Part shown: one piece after another, positions 1 to 9,296 of the stretch | How positions within the stretch are numbered: position 1 is the stretch's first letter | Layout of the letters: the number at the start of each line of letters is the position of its first letter | Assembly: GCF_023242315.1 (NCBI RefSeq) | Contig: NZ_JALLIY010000004.1 | Span: forward strand, 1 to 64,000 | Source of the DNA: Pseudomonas sp. MWU13-2105 | GTDB taxonomy: Bacteria > Pseudomonadota > Gammaproteobacteria > Pseudomonadales > Pseudomonadaceae | Direction: 5' to 3' | DNA length: 64,000 nt | Notes under the pieces: model-generated | Told to the model about the DNA's origin: nothing | Databases searched by the model: none | The model's input: the letters and a program-made list of their open reading frames with translations, nothing else | Made by a program: the position numbers and the translations under genes

Positions 1-21
1 TCCACGGCATGAGGTGAGCAA

Positions 22-852
22 ATGAGCGAAGCCATCGTCAGCAAGATCGAAGTCAAGAACGTCTTCAAGATCTTTGGTTCCCGCGCTAAGGATGCGATGG
101 AGCTGATTCGCCAGGGCAAGAGCAAGGACCAGGTACTGGCCGAGACCGGTTGCGTGATCGGGGTCAACGACCTGTCGCTGAGTGTCGGCACCGGTGAGAT
201 TTTCGTGATCATGGGCCTGTCCGGTTCCGGCAAGTCGACCCTGGTGCGCCACTTCAACCGCCTGATCGACCCGACCAGCGGTGCGATCCTGGTGGACGGC
301 GTGGACATTCTCCAGCACGACATGGAAGCGTTGCGCGAATTTCGCCGGCACAAGATCAGCATGGTGTTCCAGAGCTTCGGCCTGTTGCCCCACAAGACCG
401 TGCTCGACAACGTCGCCTACGGCCTCAAGGTCCGTGGCGAAAGCAAGGAAGTCTGCGCCGAGCGCGCCTTGCACTGGATCAATACCGTGGGCCTGAAGGG
501 CTACGAGAACAAGTACCCGCACCAGCTGTCGGGCGGTATGCGCCAGCGTGTGGGCCTGGCCCGGGCCTTGGCGGCGGACACCGACATCATTCTGATGGAC
601 GAGGCGTTCAGTGCCCTCGACCCGTTGATTCGGGCCGAGATGCAGGATCAGTTGCTGGAGCTGCAGAAGACGTTGCACAAGACCATCGTGTTTATCACCC
701 ATGACCTGGATGAGGCGGTACGGATCGGCAATCGCATCGCGATTCTCAAGGACGGCAAGTTGATCCAGGTCGGCACGCCGAAGGAGATTTTGCATTCGCC
801 GGCGGATGAGTATGTGGATCGGTTTGTTCAGCGACGGGCGGCGACGGTTTAA
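22..852 (+). CDS. hutV: Histidine ABC transporter ATP-binding subunit (HutV-like, ProV/glycine-betaine family)
   Basis: This is the ATPase of a histidine/quaternary-amine importer at the inner membrane. The 276-residue product has Walker A GLSGSGKST at residues 65-73, the LSGGM signature at 169-173 and Walker B ending in Asp193-Glu194. It stops soon after the nucleotide-binding domain, so it lacks the C-terminal CBS pair of E. coli ProV (about 400 aa). A GAGGTGAG ribosome site lies just before the ATG. Stop codons at 10-12 and 15-17 probably include the end of the upstream permease gene, which lies outside the window. The assignment to histidine rests on the hut genes that follow; the fold assignment is firm. 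Confidence 0.88.
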   Translation: MSEAIVSKIEVKNVFKIFGSRAKDAMELIRQGKSKDQVLAETGCVIGVNDLSLSVGTGEIFVIMGLSGSGKSTLVRHFNRLIDPTSGAILVDGVDILQHDMEALREFRRHKISMVFQSFGLLPHKTVLDNVAYGLKVRGESKEVCAERALHWINTVGLKGYENKYPHQLSGGMRQRVGLARALAADTDIILMDEAFSALDPLIRAEMQDQLLELQKTLHKTIVFITHDLDEAVRIGNRIAILKDGKLIQVGTPKEILHSPADEYVDRFVQRRAATV

Positions 853-873
853 GCAGGTAAGGGGGGCGGCTGG

Positions 874-999
874 GCGGGCCTCTTCGCGGCGGTGCGGCGA
901 TCCGGCAAGCTCCGCTCCCACACTAGATTTGAGTCGTGCCCGAGCCTTGTGTACGACTGAAAAACCTGTGGGAGCGGAGCTTGCCCGCGAAGGCGGCGG
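874..999. repeat. REP doublet in inverted orientation between hutV and the hutH paralogue
   Basis: A REP-type palindrome in one orientation (874-923, ending in AAGCTCCGCTCCCACA) is followed by one in the other (967-999, TGTGGGAGCGGAGCTTGCCC). The pair can fold into a large hairpin in the hut transcript and may tune expression of the downstream genes. The same core recurs at several sites in this window. Confidence 0.8.
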
Positions 1000-1041
1000 T
1001 AAGGCTGCATCAATATTCAGGTTGTACAGACGAGGTTGAAG

Positions 1042-2565
1042 ATGTCCCAGGCTGAAAAAATCGTTATTGCCGACGCACCCTTGCGTTGGCAGGATGTGGT
1101 CGCGGTGGCCCGGCATGGCGCGCTGCTCGAACTGTCGCCCGAGGCCTGGGCGAGGATCGACAATGCCCAGGCCATCGTCCAGCGCATCGTTGTCAGCGGC
1201 GAGCGCGCCTATGGCGTGAACACCGGCCTCGGCGCGCTGTGCAATGTCTCGCTGTCCGGCGAGCAACTCAGCCAGTTGTCGCGCAACACCCTGCTCAGCC
1301 ATGCCTGCGGTGTCGGCGCGCCGTTGTCCGATGAACAGACCCGGGCGATTATCTGCGCCGCCATCGTCAACTACAGCCACGGCAAGTCCGGCCTGCAGCG
1401 CCAGGTGGTAGAAGCCCTGCTGGCGCTGCTCAACCGTGGCATCACCCCGCAAGTACCGGCCCAGGGCTCGGTGGGTTACCTGACCCACATGGCCCATATC
1501 GGCATCGCCTTGCTCGGTGTCGGCCAGGTCAGCTATCGCGGACAGATCGTCCCGGCGCACCAGGCGCTGGCTGCCGAAGGCCTGCAACCGGTGCAACTGG
1601 GGGCCAAGGACGGTCTCTGCCTGGTCAATGGCACGCCGTGCATGACCGGCCTGAGTTGCCTGGCCCTGGCCGACGCGACCCGCCTGGTGCAATGGGCCGA
1701 TGTGGTCGGCGCCATGAGTTTCGAGGCCCAGCGCGGGCAGATCGCCGCGTTCGACGCGGAAATCATCGCACTCAAGCCGCATCCCGGCATGCAGCTGGTC
1801 GGTAACAACCTGCGCGGCCTGCTCGACGGCAGCGAAGTGATTGCCGCAAGCAAAGGCATTCGCACCCAGGACGCCCTGAGCCTGCGTTCGATCCCGCAAG
1901 TCCATGGTGCCGCCCGCGACCAACTGGACCACGCCACCCGGCAGATCGAAATCGAACTCAACGGCTGCACCGACAACCCGCTGCTGCTCGGCACGCCGGA
2001 CCACTACCGGGTGATGTCCCAGGCCAACCCCCATGGCCAGTCGGTGGCCCTGGCGGCGGACCTGCTGGCGATCGCCATGGCGGAAATCGGCTCGATTGCC
2101 GAGCGTCGCCTCGATCGCCTGATCAACCCGCATGTCAGCGGCCTGCCGGCTTTCCTGGTGAGCAACCCCGGGGTCAACTCCGGGATGATGATCGTGCAGT
2201 ACGTCGCCGCGTCCCTCTGCGCGGAAAACCGCCAGTTGGCGCAGCCGGCGGTGCTCGACAACTACGTCACCTCAGGCCTGCAGGAAGACCACCTGAGCCT
2301 GGGCACCAACGCCGCGCTGAAATTGCACCGGGCCCTGGAAAACTGCACGCAGATCCTCGCCATCGAGTACCTGCTGGCGGCCCAGGCCTTTGAATTCCTC
2401 AAGGAGCAGCGTTTCGGCACCGGCACCGAGCGCGCCTGGAAACTGTTGCGCGAGCGCGTTCCCGCGTACGACCAGGATCGCTGGTTGGCACCGGACATTG
2501 CCAGCGCGGCGAGCCTGCTCAAAGACCCACTATTGATCCAGGGCAGGTTTCCCGACCTGCGCTGA
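1042..2565 (+). CDS. Divergent histidine ammonia-lyase paralogue lacking the MIO tripeptide (HutH1-like)
   Basis: The 507-residue product aligns along its whole length with the histidase at 2682-4214 and keeps much of that family's active site: YGVNTGLG, LSHACGVG, NGT, the Arg of QDALSLR and QEDH. However, where the family has [15 protein letters not shown] it reads GSVGYLTHMAHI (residues 142-153). That is a clean loss of Ala-Ser-Gly, the residues that cyclise to the MIO electrophile. The Tyr of QDPYSLR is also replaced, by Leu. It therefore probably cannot deaminate histidine by the known mechanism. It may be a pseudoenzyme, a regulatory partner of HutH or an MIO-independent enzyme. The ATG at 1042 is preferred over a TTG six bases upstream because GAGG lies seven bases before it. 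Confidence 0.85.
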   Translation: MSQAEKIVIADAPLRWQDVVAVARHGALLELSPEAWARIDNAQAIVQRIVVSGERAYGVNTGLGALCNVSLSGEQLSQLSRNTLLSHACGVGAPLSDEQTRAIICAAIVNYSHGKSGLQRQVVEALLALLNRGITPQVPAQGSVGYLTHMAHIGIALLGVGQVSYRGQIVPAHQALAAEGLQPVQLGAKDGLCLVNGTPCMTGLSCLALADATRLVQWADVVGAMSFEAQRGQIAAFDAEIIALKPHPGMQLVGNNLRGLLDGSEVIAASKGIRTQDALSLRSIPQVHGAARDQLDHATRQIEIELNGCTDNPLLLGTPDHYRVMSQANPHGQSVALAADLLAIAMAEIGSIAERRLDRLINPHVSGLPAFLVSNPGVNSGMMIVQYVAASLCAENRQLAQPAVLDNYVTSGLQEDHLSLGTNAALKLHRALENCTQILAIEYLLAAQAFEFLKEQRFGTGTERAWKLLRERVPAYDQDRWLAPDIASAASLLKDPLLIQGRFPDLR

Positions 2566-2591
2566 TTCCACGAATAACCAGCGTGCCAAGG

Positions 2592-2618
2592 CGCCACCGG
2601 CTCAAAAAGCCGGTGGCG
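2592..2618 (+). other. Perfect 11-bp hairpin between the two hutH genes
   Basis: The arms CGCCACCGGCT (2592-2602) and AGCCGGTGGCG (2608-2618) flank a CAAAA loop. No T-run follows, so this is not a standard intrinsic terminator. It could protect or process the transcript between the paralogues, or attenuate it. Confidence 0.6.
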
Positions 2619-2681
2619 ACGGATAACGGAAGCTTCCGGAGCGTCTGGTAGTTAATAAAAACTCTCAAAAGGAGCATGAAT

Positions 2682-4214
2682 GTGACTGCGTTGAACCTGA
2701 TTCCCGGCCAACTGAGCCTGGCCCAACTGCGTGCCATCTATCAGCAACCGGTGAAACTGACCCTGGATCAGAGTGCCTCGGCACAGATCGAAGCCAGCGT
2801 GGCCTGCGTCGAGCAGATCCTCGCCGAGAACCGTACCGCCTATGGCATCAACACCGGTTTCGGCCTGTTGGCCTCGACCCGGATCGCCAGCGAAGACCTG
2901 GAAAACCTCCAGCGCTCCCTGGTGCTGTCCCACGCCGCCGGTGTCGGTGTGCCGATCAGCGATGATCTGGTACGGCTGATCATGGTGCTCAAGGTCAACA
3001 GCCTGAGCCGTGGTTTCTCCGGGATACGCCGCCAGGTGATCGACGCGCTGATCGCCCTGATCAATGCCGAGGTCTATCCGCATATTCCACTGAAAGGTTC
3101 GGTCGGTGCTTCCGGCGACCTCGCGCCGCTGGCCCATATGTCGCTGGTGCTGCTGGGTGAAGGCAAGGCCCGCTACAAGGGCGAATGGCTGGACGCCCAC
3201 GCCGCGCTGAAACAGGCCGGCCTGCAACCGCTGACTTTGGCCGCGAAGGAAGGCCTGGCGCTGCTCAACGGCACCCAGGTGTCCACCGCCTATGCCCTGC
3301 GCGGCCTGTTCGAAGGCGAAGACCTGTTCGCCGGTGCCCTGGTCAGCGGTGCGCTGACCGTTGAAGCGGTACTGGGTTCGCGCTCGCCGTTCGACCCGCG
3401 TATCCATGCGGCCCGTGGTCAACATGGCCAGATCGATGCCGCTGCCGCCTATCGCCACCTGTTGGGCGAGCGCAGCGAAGTGTCCGACTCCCATGAGAAC
3501 TGCGAGAAGGTCCAGGACCCGTACTCCTTGCGCTGCCAGCCACAGGTCATGGGCGCCTGCCTGACCCAGTTCCGCCAGGCCGCCGAAGTGTTGGTGATCG
3601 AGGCCAACGCGGTGTCCGACAACCCGCTGGTGTTCGCCGCCGAAGGCGATGTGATCTCCGGTGGCAACTTCCACGCCGAGCCGGTGGCCATGGCCGCTGA
3701 CAACCTGGCGTTGGCGATTGCCGAAATCGGTTCCCTGAGCGAGCGCCGCATCTCGCTGATGATGGACAAGCATATGTCGCAACTGCCGCCGTTCCTGGTG
3801 GCCAATGGTGGGGTCAACTCCGGCTTCATGATCGCCCAGGTGACTGCCGCGGCCCTCGCCAGCGAGAACAAGGCCCTGGCGCACCCACATAGCGTCGACA
3901 GCCTGCCGACCTCCGCCAACCAGGAAGACCATGTGTCGATGGCGCCGGCGGCTGGCAAGCGTCTGTGGGAAATGGCCGAGAACACCCGTGGGATTCTGGC
4001 TGTGGAATGGCTGGCGGCTTGCCAGGGGCTGGACCTGCGCAATGGTCTGAAAACCTCGCCGACCCTGGAAAGCGCACGGGCGACCTTGCGCGAGCAGGTG
4101 GCGTATTACGAGAAGGACCGCTTCTTCGCCCCGGATATCGAGGCCGCCAGCGAGTTGCTGGCTTCCCGTTGCCTGAATGCATTGGTCCCGGCGAAGTTGC
4201 TGCCAAGCCTGTAA
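2682..4214 (+). CDS. hutH: Histidine ammonia-lyase (histidase)
   Basis: This cytoplasmic enzyme carries out the first step of histidine degradation, L-histidine to trans-urocanate plus ammonia. It contains [15 protein letters not shown] with the MIO-forming Ala143-Ser144-Gly145, Tyr54 in [18 protein letters not shown] and NQEDHVS. This is the full catalytic set known from the P. putida enzyme. The product is 510 residues, the usual length. The GTG at 2682 sits seven bases after AGGAG; the ATG at 2676 is only one base from that site and would add two residues. It lies 116 bases after the MIO-less paralogue and 274 bases before hutT. This copy is almost certainly the working histidase. Confidence 0.96.
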   Translation: MTALNLIPGQLSLAQLRAIYQQPVKLTLDQSASAQIEASVACVEQILAENRTAYGINTGFGLLASTRIASEDLENLQRSLVLSHAAGVGVPISDDLVRLIMVLKVNSLSRGFSGIRRQVIDALIALINAEVYPHIPLKGSVGASGDLAPLAHMSLVLLGEGKARYKGEWLDAHAALKQAGLQPLTLAAKEGLALLNGTQVSTAYALRGLFEGEDLFAGALVSGALTVEAVLGSRSPFDPRIHAARGQHGQIDAAAAYRHLLGERSEVSDSHENCEKVQDPYSLRCQPQVMGACLTQFRQAAEVLVIEANAVSDNPLVFAAEGDVISGGNFHAEPVAMAADNLALAIAEIGSLSERRISLMMDKHMSQLPPFLVANGGVNSGFMIAQVTAAALASENKALAHPHSVDSLPTSANQEDHVSMAPAAGKRLWEMAENTRGILAVEWLAACQGLDLRNGLKTSPTLESARATLREQVAYYEKDRFFAPDIEAASELLASRCLNALVPAKLLPSL

Positions 4215-4406
4215 GCGTTGCCAGAGAACAGACTGGGGGCGAGGAACGCATCACTGCCCTGTGGAATGCTGCTTGTGTAGGAACGGAGCTTGTGTGGGAG
4301 CGCACAGGTTCGGCGATCGGCTTGGCAGGGTTGTTCGCTCCGGGAGGCACCACCCGGCAGATGCGTTTTGCCTGCGCATGCCGGGTTGGGTACCCTGCGA
4401 GCCCTT

Positions 4407-4426
4407 TTGCGGCCGGGCGGCCGCAA
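4407..4426. other. GC-rich palindrome upstream of hutT
   Basis: TTGCGGCCG (4407-4415) and CGGCCGCAA (4418-4426) are perfect inverted arms around a GG centre, 62 bases before the hutT start. It may be an operator, the base of a hairpin or a transcription pause. No T-tract follows on the plus strand. Confidence 0.45.
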
Positions 4427-4488
4427 GACACTCGCCATCAGTCTGATTCTCATCGAGTTTTTCCGATAAGAATAATTAAGGACGAGCA

Positions 4489-5895
4489 ATGCAACAGCAA
4501 GTCAAAGGTTTGAAACGCGGGCTTTCGGCCCGACATATTCGCTTCATGGCCCTGGGGTCGGCTATCGGCACGGGGCTGTTCTACGGTTCCGCCTCGGCCA
4601 TCCAGATGGCCGGCCCGGCCGTGTTGCTGGCCTACCTGATCGGCGGCGCCGCGGTGTTCATGGTGATGCGCGCCCTCGGCGAAATGGCCGTGCACGATCC
4701 GGTGGCCGGCTCCTTCGGCCACTACGCCGCCACCTACATCGGTCCCCGCTCCGGTTTTATCCTCGGTTGGACCTATGCGTTCGAGATGGTCATCGTCGGC
4801 CTGGCCGACGTCACCGCCTTCGGCATCTATATGGGCTTCTGGTTTCCCGATGTCGACCGTTGGGTCTGGGTGCTCGGCGTGGTCTTCTTTATCGGTGCGC
4901 TGAACCTGTGCACGGTGAAGGTCTTCGGCGAAATGGAGTTCTGGCTGTCGCTGCTCAAAGTCAGCGCGATTGTCGCGATGATCCTCGGTGGCTTCGGCAT
5001 CCTGTTCTTCGGCATCAGCACGGCCACGCCCTCGGCGAGTGTCGGCATCGGCAACCTCTGGAGCCACGGCGGCTTCATGCCCAACGGCGCGGCGGGGATG
5101 ATCGCTTCGTTCGCGGTGGTCATGTTTGCCTTCGGCGGCATCGAGATCATCGGCGTCACCGCCGGTGAAGCCCAGGACCCGCAGCGGGTGATCCCCAAGG
5201 CGATCAACGCGGTGCCGTTGCGCATCCTGCTGTTCTACGTGCTGACCCTGTTCGTGCTGATGTCCCTCTATCCGTGGCAGCAGATCGGCAACCAGGGCAG
5301 TCCCTTCGTGCAGATCTTCCAGAACCTGGGCATAGGTTCGGCGGCGACAATCCTCAATATCGTGGTGATTTCCGCGGCGATCTCCGCCATCAACAGCGAT
5401 ATCTTCGGTGCCGGGCGCATGATGTACGGCCTGGCCCAGCAAGGCCATGCGCCCAAGGCTTTTGCCAGGCTGTCCCGCGCCGGCGTGCCATGGATGACCG
5501 TGCTGGTCATGGCCGCCGCGCTGCTGCTGGGCGTGCTGCTCAACTATCTGATCCCGGAAGACGTGTTCCTGCTGATCGCCTCCATCGCCACCTTCGCTAC
5601 CGTGTGGGTGTGGATCATGATCCTCGTCACCCAGGTGGCCATGCGCCGCACCATGAGCCGTGACGAGGCCGCGCAATTGAGATTCCCGGTGCCGTTCTGG
5701 CCCTATGCGCCGATGGCGGCGATTGCCTTCATGCTGTTTATCTTCGGCGTGCTGGGTTATTTCCCCGACACCCGGCCGGCACTGATCGTCGGCGTGGTCT
5801 GGATCGGCCTGCTGGTGCTGGCCTATCAGATCTGGGTCAAGCCGACGGCAGTCCAGGCCGCGCGCGCCCAGCAAGAACCTGCTTTGTCTCATTGA
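4489..5895 (+). CDS. hutT: APC-family amino-acid permease, probable histidine transporter
   Basis: This is a secondary transporter of the amino acid-polyamine-organocation superfamily. The 468-residue product has about twelve hydrophobic segments. It opens with [20 protein letters not shown], and the GSAIGTGLF substrate-binding stretch of the first membrane helix is typical of proton-coupled amino-acid permeases. Its position between hutH and hutI suggests histidine as substrate, giving the organism an APC permease besides the ABC system ending in hutV. AAGGACGAG precedes the ATG. The family is certain; the substrate is inferred from context. Confidence 0.9.
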   Translation: MQQQVKGLKRGLSARHIRFMALGSAIGTGLFYGSASAIQMAGPAVLLAYLIGGAAVFMVMRALGEMAVHDPVAGSFGHYAATYIGPRSGFILGWTYAFEMVIVGLADVTAFGIYMGFWFPDVDRWVWVLGVVFFIGALNLCTVKVFGEMEFWLSLLKVSAIVAMILGGFGILFFGISTATPSASVGIGNLWSHGGFMPNGAAGMIASFAVVMFAFGGIEIIGVTAGEAQDPQRVIPKAINAVPLRILLFYVLTLFVLMSLYPWQQIGNQGSPFVQIFQNLGIGSAATILNIVVISAAISAINSDIFGAGRMMYGLAQQGHAPKAFARLSRAGVPWMTVLVMAAALLLGVLLNYLIPEDVFLLIASIATFATVWVWIMILVTQVAMRRTMSRDEAAQLRFPVPFWPYAPMAAIAFMLFIFGVLGYFPDTRPALIVGVVWIGLLVLAYQIWVKPTAVQAARAQQEPALSH

Positions 5896-5915
5896 TAACC
5901 TAACGGAGGCCCCGG

Positions 5916-7121
5916 ATGAAAACGCTTTGGCAGAACTGTCACGTTGCAAGCATGGCGCAAGGCAGCTATTCGATCATCGAGGATGCCGCCATCGTGACCG
6001 TGGCATCGACTATCGAGTGGATCGGCCCGCGTGCCGAGCTGCCAGCGGCGGATTATCCACAGGTCGAGGATCTGGAAGGGGCCTGGGTCACTCCGGGGCT
6101 GATCGATTGCCATACCCACACGGTGTTCGGCGGCAACCGCAGCGGTGAGTTCGAGCAGCGCCTGCAGGGCGTGAGTTATGCCGAGATCGCCGCCGCCGGT
6201 GGCGGGATTGCCAGCACCGTGCGGGCGACCCGTGCCGCGAGCGAGGACGAGCTGTTCGCCAGCGCCCGGCAGCGCCTGACCTGCCTGCTGCGCGACGGTG
6301 TGACCAGCGTCGAGATCAAGTCCGGCTACGGCCTGGACCTGGCCAGCGAGCGCAAGATCCTCAAGGTGATTCGCCGCCTCGGCGAGGAGTTGCCGGTCAG
6401 CGTGCGCGGCACCTGCCTGGCCGCCCATGCCTTGCCGCCAGAATATGTCGGGCGGGCCGACGACTATATCGAGCATATCTGCGCCGAGATGCTCCCGGCC
6501 CTGGCCGCCGAAGGCCTGGTGGATGCGGTGGATGCCTTCTGTGAGTACCTGGCGTTTTCCCCGGCTCAGGTCGAGCGGGTGTTCAAGGTCGCGCAACAAC
6601 TGGGCTTGCCGGTCAAGCTGCATGCCGAGCAGCTTTCGTCGCTGCACGGTTCGAGCCTGGCGGCGCGTTACCAGGCGCTGTCGGCGGATCACCTGGAATT
6701 CATGACCGAAGAGGACGCCATCGCCATGGCCGCCGCCGGTACCGTCGCGGTGCTGCTGCCCGGGGCATTCTACTTTTTGCGCGAAACCCAGCTGCCGCCG
6801 ATGGATGCCCTGCGCAAGCACGGCGTGAAGATGGCCATCGCCAGCGACCTCAACCCCGGCACTTCGCCGGCGCTGTCCCTGCGGTTGATGCTGAACATGG
6901 CCTGCACCCTGTTCCGCATGACCCCGGAAGAAGCCCTGGCCGGTGTCACCCAGCATGCCGCCACGGCTCTGGGCATGGGCGCCACCCATGGTTCGCTGGA
7001 GATCGGCAAGGTCGCGGACTTCGTCGCCTGGCGGATCGAGCGACCGGCGGACCTGGCCTACTGGCTGGGCGGTGACCTGAGCAAGCGCGTCGTGCGCCAT
7101 GGTGTCGAAGTACTGATCTAG
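5916..7121 (+). CDS. hutI: Imidazolonepropionase
   Basis: This enzyme catalyses the third step of histidine degradation, hydrolysis of 4-imidazolone-5-propionate to N-formimino-L-glutamate. It belongs to the amidohydrolase superfamily. The metal ligands are visible as His66 and His68 in CHTHTVFGG, His236 in KLHAEQ and Asp311 in ASDLNPGT. The product is 401 residues, the normal length. A GGAGG site precedes the ATG. It follows hutT by 20 bases and precedes hutG by 11, so the three are almost certainly co-transcribed. Confidence 0.96.
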   Translation: MKTLWQNCHVASMAQGSYSIIEDAAIVTVASTIEWIGPRAELPAADYPQVEDLEGAWVTPGLIDCHTHTVFGGNRSGEFEQRLQGVSYAEIAAAGGGIASTVRATRAASEDELFASARQRLTCLLRDGVTSVEIKSGYGLDLASERKILKVIRRLGEELPVSVRGTCLAAHALPPEYVGRADDYIEHICAEMLPALAAEGLVDAVDAFCEYLAFSPAQVERVFKVAQQLGLPVKLHAEQLSSLHGSSLAARYQALSADHLEFMTEEDAIAMAAAGTVAVLLPGAFYFLRETQLPPMDALRKHGVKMAIASDLNPGTSPALSLRLMLNMACTLFRMTPEEALAGVTQHAATALGMGATHGSLEIGKVADFVAWRIERPADLAYWLGGDLSKRVVRHGVEVLI

Positions 7122-7132
7122 GAGATTGTCCT

Positions 7133-7936
7133 GTGGATAACGTTCTGAGTTTCAAGCAAGGCCGGGTGCCGCTGTTGATCAGCATGCCCCATGCCGGTGT
7201 GCAACTGACCCCGGCGGTCAAGGCCGGGTTGATTCCCGCGGCGCAAAGCCTGCCGGACACCGACTGGCACATCCCGCGGCTCTATGATTTTGCCGCCGAA
7301 CTGGGCGCCAGCACCCTGGCGGCCGGTTACTCGCGGTTTGTCATCGACCTGAACCGGCCGTCCGACGACAAACCGTTGTATGTCGGCGCCACTACCGGCC
7401 TGTACCCGGCGACCCTGTTCGATGGCGTGCCGTTGTTCGTCGAGGGCCAGGTGCCGTCGGCCGCGGAGCGGGCCAGCTACCTGGCGCAGATCTGGACGCC
7501 GTATCACCAGACCCTGCAACAGGAGCTGGCGCGGCTCAAGGCCGAGTTCGGCTATGCCTTGCTGTTCGACGCGCACTCGATCCGTTCGGTGATCCCGCAC
7601 CTGTTCGACGGCAAGCTGCCGGACTTCAACCTGGGCACCTTCAACGGCGCCAGCTGCGACCCGCAACTGGCGGCGCGGCTGGAAGGCATCTGCGTCGGGC
7701 ATCCAGCCTACAGCCATGTGTTGAACGGGCGCTTCAAGGGTGGGCATATCACCCGTCACTATGGTGATCCGGCGCAGGACATCCACGCGGTGCAGCTCGA
7801 ACTGGGGCAGTGCACCTATATGGAAGAGTTCGAACCGTTCAGCTACCGCAGCGACCTGGCGGAACCGACGCGGGTGGTGCTCAAGGAGCTGCTGCAAGGC
7901 CTGCTGGCCTGGGGTCGCGAGCACTACGGGCGCTGA
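7133..7936 (+). CDS. hutG: N-formylglutamate deformylase
   Basis: This enzyme performs the last step of the five-step Pseudomonas histidine pathway, hydrolysing N-formyl-L-glutamate to glutamate and formate. The 267-residue product shows ISMPHAGVQL near the N terminus, FVIDLNRPSDD and LLFDAHSIRSVIPHLF, the conserved metal-binding and substrate-contact stretches of this amidohydrolase family. Translation starts at a GTG eleven bases after the hutI stop, behind AGGAGA. Its presence implies the pathway goes through formylglutamate, which needs HutF; that gene is not in the window. Confidence 0.94.
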   Translation: MDNVLSFKQGRVPLLISMPHAGVQLTPAVKAGLIPAAQSLPDTDWHIPRLYDFAAELGASTLAAGYSRFVIDLNRPSDDKPLYVGATTGLYPATLFDGVPLFVEGQVPSAAERASYLAQIWTPYHQTLQQELARLKAEFGYALLFDAHSIRSVIPHLFDGKLPDFNLGTFNGASCDPQLAARLEGICVGHPAYSHVLNGRFKGGHITRHYGDPAQDIHAVQLELGQCTYMEEFEPFSYRSDLAEPTRVVLKELLQGLLAWGREHYGR

Positions 7937-8033
7937 TACCGCTGCTCCTACAGATCTTTGGCCTACGCAGAGTTTGTGTATGACGATCAACTGAGCCTGG
8001 TTTGCCAGCGAAGAGGCGTTCAAGATCGCCAAA

Positions 8034-8062
8034 AGCTTCGCGGGCAAGCCCTGCTCCTACAG
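8034..8062. repeat. REP-type palindromic repeat after hutG
   Basis: The sequence CTTCGCGGGCAAGCCCTGCT followed by CCTACAG is a diverged REP core. A second fragment (GCTGCTCCTACAGA) lies about 90 bases upstream, just after hutG. The pair separates the plus-strand hut genes from the convergent minus-strand gene and no other terminator is visible. Confidence 0.6.
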
Positions 8063-8103
8063 ATTCGTGGCGATTTCAATATTTGACGCAGGTTTGTGCC
8101 CCC

Positions 8104-9024
8104 TCATCCCGGCAGTACCTCGACCCCCGGGCTCAGGAAGTCGATGTGATAGCCGCTGGCGCCGTCCCCCAGGCCCACATGCACGCCGCTGACGCCTTCG
8201 TTCATCGGCGAGTTGTGGCTGTAGTTGATATTCGACCCGATCGTCTCGTTCACGCCGATGGCAAACTCGCTCAGGTGCAGCCCCCTGTCGCCTGCCGCGC
8301 GACCCAGCAGGCCGACATACTCCTGCCCGGCGACCTTGAACGAGCGCACCTGGTTGTGTTCGACAAGTAGCCAGGCCTGGTGCCTGGCGACACTCTGGGT
8401 CAGTTCCAGCAACTGTTCGTCGACCCCCGTGGCCAGGGGCGTGCGGCAGCTGCCCTGGGATGTCAGCAGGCCGCTGATGCGCAGGATTCCGTTCAGTTGA
8501 AAGAGATCGGGACTGTCCGGGCGCATGTGCGCATAGTGCACTTCGAACAACTCGGAAACGGACAGCACGAACTGCTCGCTGATCTCGTCGCGGGTCGTGA
8601 CATAGGGGGTCGAACGGTTTTTCAACCAGACATCGGCCCGCGATCCCTCGCCGGCCAGCTGCAGGCGTTGGTGCCGACTCAGGAGCCTGAGGTGGTCGCG
8701 CTGGCGCTTCAGGCACTCGGTGAAATCGCTGCGCAGTAGCAGCATCAGGCTGTAGAGCGCGTTCTCCAGGCCCGGGTCGAAGGCGTGCAGCGGGCAGAGA
8801 ATACTTTGCTTGCCCCGGGTCCTGGCCGCCCGCTCATAGAATTGCCGAGCGCCCTGGCTGGTGAAGGAGAACACCAGGCTTTGCGCCGGCAGCGGTTCTG
8901 TCGAGTCGACAGCGGCGGCATCCAGCCCCAGTTCCGCGAGGGCGCGGATAAACATCTGGTTGTCAGCGAGGATGATGGCTTTCTCCGGGTAGGAAAGCAG
9001 GCCCGGCAAATAGTCTTGCTGCAT
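8104..9024 (-). CDS. Unrecognised protein with M29-peptidase/NicX-like C-terminal metal-site pattern
   Basis: I do not recognise this 306-residue protein by name. Its C-terminal part carries a pattern seen in M29 aminopeptidases and related dioxygenases: Glu253 in SEFAIGVN, His282 in GVHVGLG, and His293 and Asp295 in YHIDFL. It also has a central GSNINYSHNSPMNEG stretch. The N-terminal half is soluble, with no signal peptide or membrane segment. It is shorter than true M29 enzymes (about 400 aa). From memory, the non-catalytic CgnE-type proteins of crocagin biosynthesis share a similar reduced fold, but I cannot confirm a relation. The gene diverges from proline iminopeptidase, so a role in peptide handling is possible but unproven. 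A GGGAG site precedes the ATG. Confidence 0.7.
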   Translation of the reverse strand: MQQDYLPGLLSYPEKAIILADNQMFIRALAELGLDAAAVDSTEPLPAQSLVFSFTSQGARQFYERAARTRGKQSILCPLHAFDPGLENALYSLMLLLRSDFTECLKRQRDHLRLLSRHQRLQLAGEGSRADVWLKNRSTPYVTTRDEISEQFVLSVSELFEVHYAHMRPDSPDLFQLNGILRISGLLTSQGSCRTPLATGVDEQLLELTQSVARHQAWLLVEHNQVRSFKVAGQEYVGLLGRAAGDRGLHLSEFAIGVNETIGSNINYSHNSPMNEGVSGVHVGLGDGASGYHIDFLSPGVEVLPG

Positions 9025-9296
9025 TGGAAACTCCCTTTCACTTTTGCACGGTTACCCCGGCAGAGCGGCTCCTGCCGTTCTACGTGACCTGACTATTGAA
9101 ACGTTTATCGCACTGACTTGAACACTGGCCAAATGGATAGGCACCATCCGACGGGAGGAAAACATCGCCGCACAGGTCGCGGACATCTGCTTTTGACAAG
9201 GGCATGCCGATTCCGCGATTCGGGTTTATGATGCCGAACGACAGAATAATATGAAGTCCCCATCAGGGATGACCTCGACCCCCTACGGAGCGCGTG

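Noticed and set aside
1..17. C-terminal end of a hutW-like permease
   Set aside because: Only a few codons are present and two frames end in TGA here, so the frame cannot be fixed.
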